Source: an uncultured Clostridia bacterium
Lineage (GTDB): Bacteria; Bacillota; Clostridia; Christensenellales; UBA1242
Assembly (NCBI GenBank): GCA_947627585.1
Contig: CANQWP010000039.1
Coordinates: 1-7,379 of the forward strand
Length of the DNA: 7,379 nt
Direction of reading: 5' to 3'
The notes under the pieces were generated by a model. That model worked only from the letters and a program-made list of their open reading frames with translations. It did not search any database and had not been told where the DNA came from. Of the stretch, positions 5,533 to 7,379 are shown one piece after another (the stretch's first letter is position 1; every line of letters begins with the position of its first letter). The translations under genes and the position numbers were made by a program.

Positions 5533-6192
5533 TCAGTGCCAGTCGATTGGAGTTTTGCCGTGGGCGACGAGGAAGTCATTGGCTTTTGAAAAGTGCTTGC
5601 AGCCGAAAAAGCCGCGATATGCCGAAAGTGGACTTGGGTGAGGGGCTTTCAAGACAAGATGTTGCGGCGCAATTTGCGGAGCGAAAGCCTGAGCATTTGA
5701 GCCCCAAAGCAAAAACACCATTGGGTCGGCGCGGGCGGACAGAAGGTCGATGATTTTTTGCGTGAAAATTTCCCAGCCTTTTCCGCGGTGGCTGTTGGCT
5801 TGGGCGCGGCGCACGGTGAGAGAGGTGTTCAGCAAAAGCACGCCTTGTTTTGCCCAGCGTGTCAAGTTTCCACTTTTTTGGCAGGTGATTCCAAGGTCAT
5901 TTTCAATTTCTTTGAAGATGTTGACGAGTGACGGCGGGATTTCCACTCCATCTTGCACCGAAAAAGCCAAGCCGTGCGCTTGATTCGGCTCGTGATAGGG
6001 GTCCTGACCGATGATGACCACTTTGACATCTTCAAATTTCACGGCGTTGAGAGCGGAAAAAATGTTTTCCATTTCGGGATATATGGTGCGCGTGGAATAT
6101 TCGTCCTCCAAAAAGGCTTGAAGATTTTTGAAATATGGCTTTTGAAATTCGTCCACGAGCAAATTTGCCCAACTTTTTGTGATTCTTATCAT
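5533..6192 (-). CDS. ung: Uracil-DNA glycosylase, family 1
   Basis: Ung removes uracil from DNA and so starts base-excision repair after cytosine deamination or dUMP incorporation. At 219 aa this copy is of normal length, and its N-terminus (SWANLLVDEFQKPYF) lines up with the E. coli start, which supports ATG 6192. Motifs visible: the water-activating loop GQDPYH (G62-H67, catalytic D64), QAHGLAFSV (71), IPPSLVNIFKEI (85), LLLNTSLTVR with the uracil-binding N122, VFLLWG (159) and the minor-groove loop HPSPLSA (H185-A191), then RGFFGCKHF and TPIDW near the end. All catalytic residues are present, so it should be active. No ribosome site precedes the ATG, and the promoter places the transcript start at the ATG itself. 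It is separated from rpsT by a terminator. Confidence 0.97.
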   Translation of the reverse strand: MIRITKSWANLLVDEFQKPYFKNLQAFLEDEYSTRTIYPEMENIFSALNAVKFEDVKVVIIGQDPYHEPNQAHGLAFSVQDGVEIPPSLVNIFKEIENDLGITCQKSGNLTRWAKQGVLLLNTSLTVRRAQANSHRGKGWEIFTQKIIDLLSARADPMVFLLWGSNAQAFAPQIAPQHLVLKAPHPSPLSAYRGFFGCKHFSKANDFLVAHGKTPIDWH

Positions 6193-6198
6193 GTGAAC

Positions 6199-6228
6199 AT
6201 TTTAGCACTTGAAAAAGTTTTTTGTCAA
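6199..6228 (-). promoter_or_regulatory. Promoter of ung, giving a leaderless mRNA
   Basis: On the minus strand: consensus TTGACA (6228-6223), an 18-nt spacer and TAAAAT (6204-6199), with the extended -10 TGC at 6207-6205. Only six bases (6198-6193) separate the -10 from the ATG at 6192. The normal start distance therefore falls on or next to the A of the ATG. Confidence 0.6.
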
Positions 6229-6242
6229 GCGATGTCGGGGCA

Positions 6243-6269
6243 ACAAAAAAAGCATGATTTCTCATGCTT
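6243..6269 (-). terminator. Terminator of rpsT
   Basis: On the minus strand: AAGCATGA (6269-6262), a GAAA tetraloop and TCATGCTT (6257-6250), followed by a T-rich tail down to about 6243. It lies 33 nt after the rpsT stop and 15 nt before the ung -35. Confidence 0.88.
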
Positions 6270-6301
6270 CGCTTCATATTTCAAGGAAAAAGCCGCAAAA
6301 C

Positions 6302-6571
6302 TTATTTTGCTTTCTTTGCGTCGTCAAGCAGTTTTGCAAAGTGTGCTTTTTTGCGGTTGGCAGAGTTTTGATGAATGACGTTTTCTCTTCCAGCGGCATC
6401 AAGTTTTGATGAAAGCACTTTGTAGGTCTCTTCCGCTTTTGCAACGTCTTCTGAAAGTTCAGCTTTGAACTTTTTGATGTAGGTCTTGATTTCGGACTTT
6501 ACAGAATTGTTCTGCACGCGGCGTTCTCTTTCAATTAACACTCTTTTCTTTGCTGATTTGATGTTTGCCAT
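6302..6571 (-). CDS. rpsT: 30S ribosomal protein S20
   Basis: S20 is a small basic, all-helical protein that binds 16S rRNA early in 30S assembly. The protein is 89 aa, the usual family length, beginning MANIKSAKKR. It carries the typical NNSVKSEIKTYIKKF first half and the HQNSANRKKAHFAKLL C-terminal helix. ATG 6571 is chosen because AAGGAG (6584-6579 on the minus strand) sits 7 nt upstream; upstream extension in frame lacks family similarity. It is a single-gene unit with a strong promoter (6638-6666), a roughly 60-nt leader and a GAAA-loop terminator. It is divergent from the gpr-type gene, a pairing that recurs in spore-forming Bacillota (from memory). S20 is autoregulated at translation in E. 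coli; whether that applies here is not shown. Confidence 0.97.
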   Translation of the reverse strand: MANIKSAKKRVLIERERRVQNNSVKSEIKTYIKKFKAELSEDVAKAEETYKVLSSKLDAAGRENVIHQNSANRKKAHFAKLLDDAKKAK

Positions 6572-6591
6572 GAGTTTTCTCCTTGTCAAAA

Positions 6592-6622
6592 TTTTTTTTG
6601 CGCATAAAAAAACGCGTTTTTT
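6592..6622 (-). promoter_or_regulatory. A-run / U-run / A-run leader of rpsT
   Basis: In the transcript order, the leader has six A (6622-6617), CGCG, seven U (6612-6606), AUGCGC and eight A (6599-6592), just before the ribosome site. The U-run could pair with either A-run, not both. The stems are all A-U and therefore weak. A regulatory role is speculative. Confidence 0.25.
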
Positions 6623-6637
6623 AAGTAAAACTAACAC

Positions 6638-6666
6638 ATTATATCACATCTTTTTGCAAAAATCAA
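6638..6666 (-). promoter_or_regulatory. Promoter of rpsT
   Basis: On the minus strand: TTGATT (6666-6661), a 17-nt spacer and perfect TATAAT (6643-6638), with the extended -10 TGA at 6646-6644. The predicted transcript start is near 6631. Confidence 0.82.
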
Positions 6667-6770
6667 GTGAAAATGAAAAGAATTTTCGTTTTTTGAGCTA
6701 AATTTTTGAAATGTGAAAAGGCTCGCGACTTTTGAGTAAAGTTTTTCAAGAAATTGGGAACAATCTTTTT

Positions 6771-7379
6771 ATGAGTGATTTGATTGATGAATGCGGGCAA
6801 GATTTGAGCGCGTGCGGATATGAAACGGTGGAACTTGGAAAATATGGTGCAACTTGCAACAAGCTTTTTGTGCATAGCCCAGCGCAAGCAAAGGCGCTTG
6901 GCTTTGAGCGGGGACATTATTTCATTTTGAATGCGCCGCTTTTGCCACTTTTGATGAGCGAGCACGAAAAACTTTTGAAAGACGAGATTGCCGCGCATCT
7001 CAAATTTTTGTTGAATGAAAACAAGATCAAAAAAAGCGAAAAAGTGCTTTTTGTTGGCATTGGAAACCCTCAAATTGTGGCGGACAGTTTTGGCGTGCGC
7101 GTGGTGGAGAAAATTCCAATTTCGCCTTTCAAAAAAAGCAACAAGCGCTTCAAAATCATGCCAAACGTTTTCACAAACACCGGGCTGAACGCATATGAAA
7201 TCATTCGGCTTGTCGTGGAGGCGTTTGACATATCGGCCGTGGTGCTTTTTGACAGCCTTGCGACCAGCAGTTTGGCGCGGCTGGGGTGCTCGATTCAGCT
7301 CAATGACTCTGGACTGACGCCTGGAAGCGCGATGAACAATTTTGGGATTCCAATCAATCGGCGCTCGCTTAATGTGCCG
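6771..7379 (+). CDS. gpr: GPR endopeptidase (germination protease), N-terminal part, runs off the right edge
   Basis: 203 codons are visible without a stop. GPR is an atypical acid protease that is made as a zymogen in the forespore and degrades small acid-soluble spore proteins at germination. Recognisable blocks: VLFVGIGNPQIVADSFG (92-108; family GLGN...PDALGP, with D105 matching a proposed catalytic Asp), PNVFTNTGLNAYEIIRLVVE (131-150; family PGVxGxTGIETSEIIKGVV), VLFDSLATSS (158-167, second Asp D161; family AIDALA), then SIQLNDSGLTPGSAMNN (174-190). The N-terminal 30 residues lack the usual RTDLAxE propeptide-junction motif, and the stretch between the GIGN block and the PNV block is shorter than in Bacillus. 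The start is uncertain: ATG 6771 has only a weak GGGAA upstream, and an in-frame TTG at 6732 with AAAAGG (6716-6721) is an alternative. No clear sigma-A promoter is visible, which fits a forespore sigma factor but does not prove it. Confidence 0.82.
   Translation, partial: MSDLIDECGQDLSACGYETVELGKYGATCNKLFVHSPAQAKALGFERGHYFILNAPLLPLLMSEHEKLLKDEIAAHLKFLLNENKIKKSEKVLFVGIGNPQIVADSFGVRVVEKIPISPFKKSNKRFKIMPNVFTNTGLNAYEIIRLVVEAFDISAVVLFDSLATSSLARLGCSIQLNDSGLTPGSAMNNFGIPINRRSLNVP

Noticed and set aside
6663..7073. 136-codon minus-strand frame opposite the gpr start
   Set aside because: It covers the GPR N-terminal region and the rpsT promoter and has no family features. The plus-strand GPR motifs are strong.

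Overview
The window is low-GC bacterial chromosome using the standard code: TAA and TGA both end clear genes. It carries AGGAGG-type ribosome sites, TTGAnn/TATAAT promoters that nearly all have an extended TGn -10, tRNA genes with encoded CCA, and a gpr-type spore protease beside rpsT. Together these point to a Bacillota organism, most likely an uncultured clostridial-type lineage with a sporulation heritage. That placement is an inference from gene content; nothing here fixes the genus.

Layout. (1) 2-400: the 3' end of an alanyl-tRNA synthetase-type gene that stops right after the editing (SAD) domain, with no C-Ala domain. (2) 405-2172: a stand-alone unit with promoter, roughly 95-nt leader, a 530-aa membrane-anchored beta-repeat (DUF4097-like) surface protein and a terminator. 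(3) 2287-3643: rmuC with its own promoter. (4) 3719-4412: three single tRNA genes, Gly(GCC), Cys(GCA) and Leu(UAA). Gly and Cys have nearly identical promoters, and each of the three has its own hairpin downstream. Between Cys and Leu lies a hairpin-rich non-coding stretch that looks like a decayed repeat element. (5) 4413-4772, minus: a 119-aa two-helix ferritin whose diiron motif matches the encapsulated-ferritin (EncFtn) family. It is divergent from (6) a 197-aa metallophosphoesterase at 4906-5499. (7) 5533-6192, minus: uracil-DNA glycosylase, apparently read from a leaderless mRNA. (8) 6302-6571, minus: rpsT (ribosomal protein S20). (9) 6771 to the right edge, plus: the start of a divergent GPR endopeptidase.

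Genes are packed as single-gene units, mostly with their own promoter and hairpin terminator. Convergent pairs (tRNA-Leu/ferritin and phosphoesterase/ung) share bidirectional terminators. Most content is housekeeping: translation (alaS, three tRNAs, rpsT) and DNA maintenance (rmuC, ung). The less ordinary parts are the EncFtn-like ferritin without a visible cargo peptide, the C-Ala-less AlaRS, the leaderless ung transcript, the repeat-like segment between tRNAs, the unusual rpsT leader and the divergent GPR. I do not see a multi-gene defence, mobile or biosynthetic system here, nor a CRISPR array.
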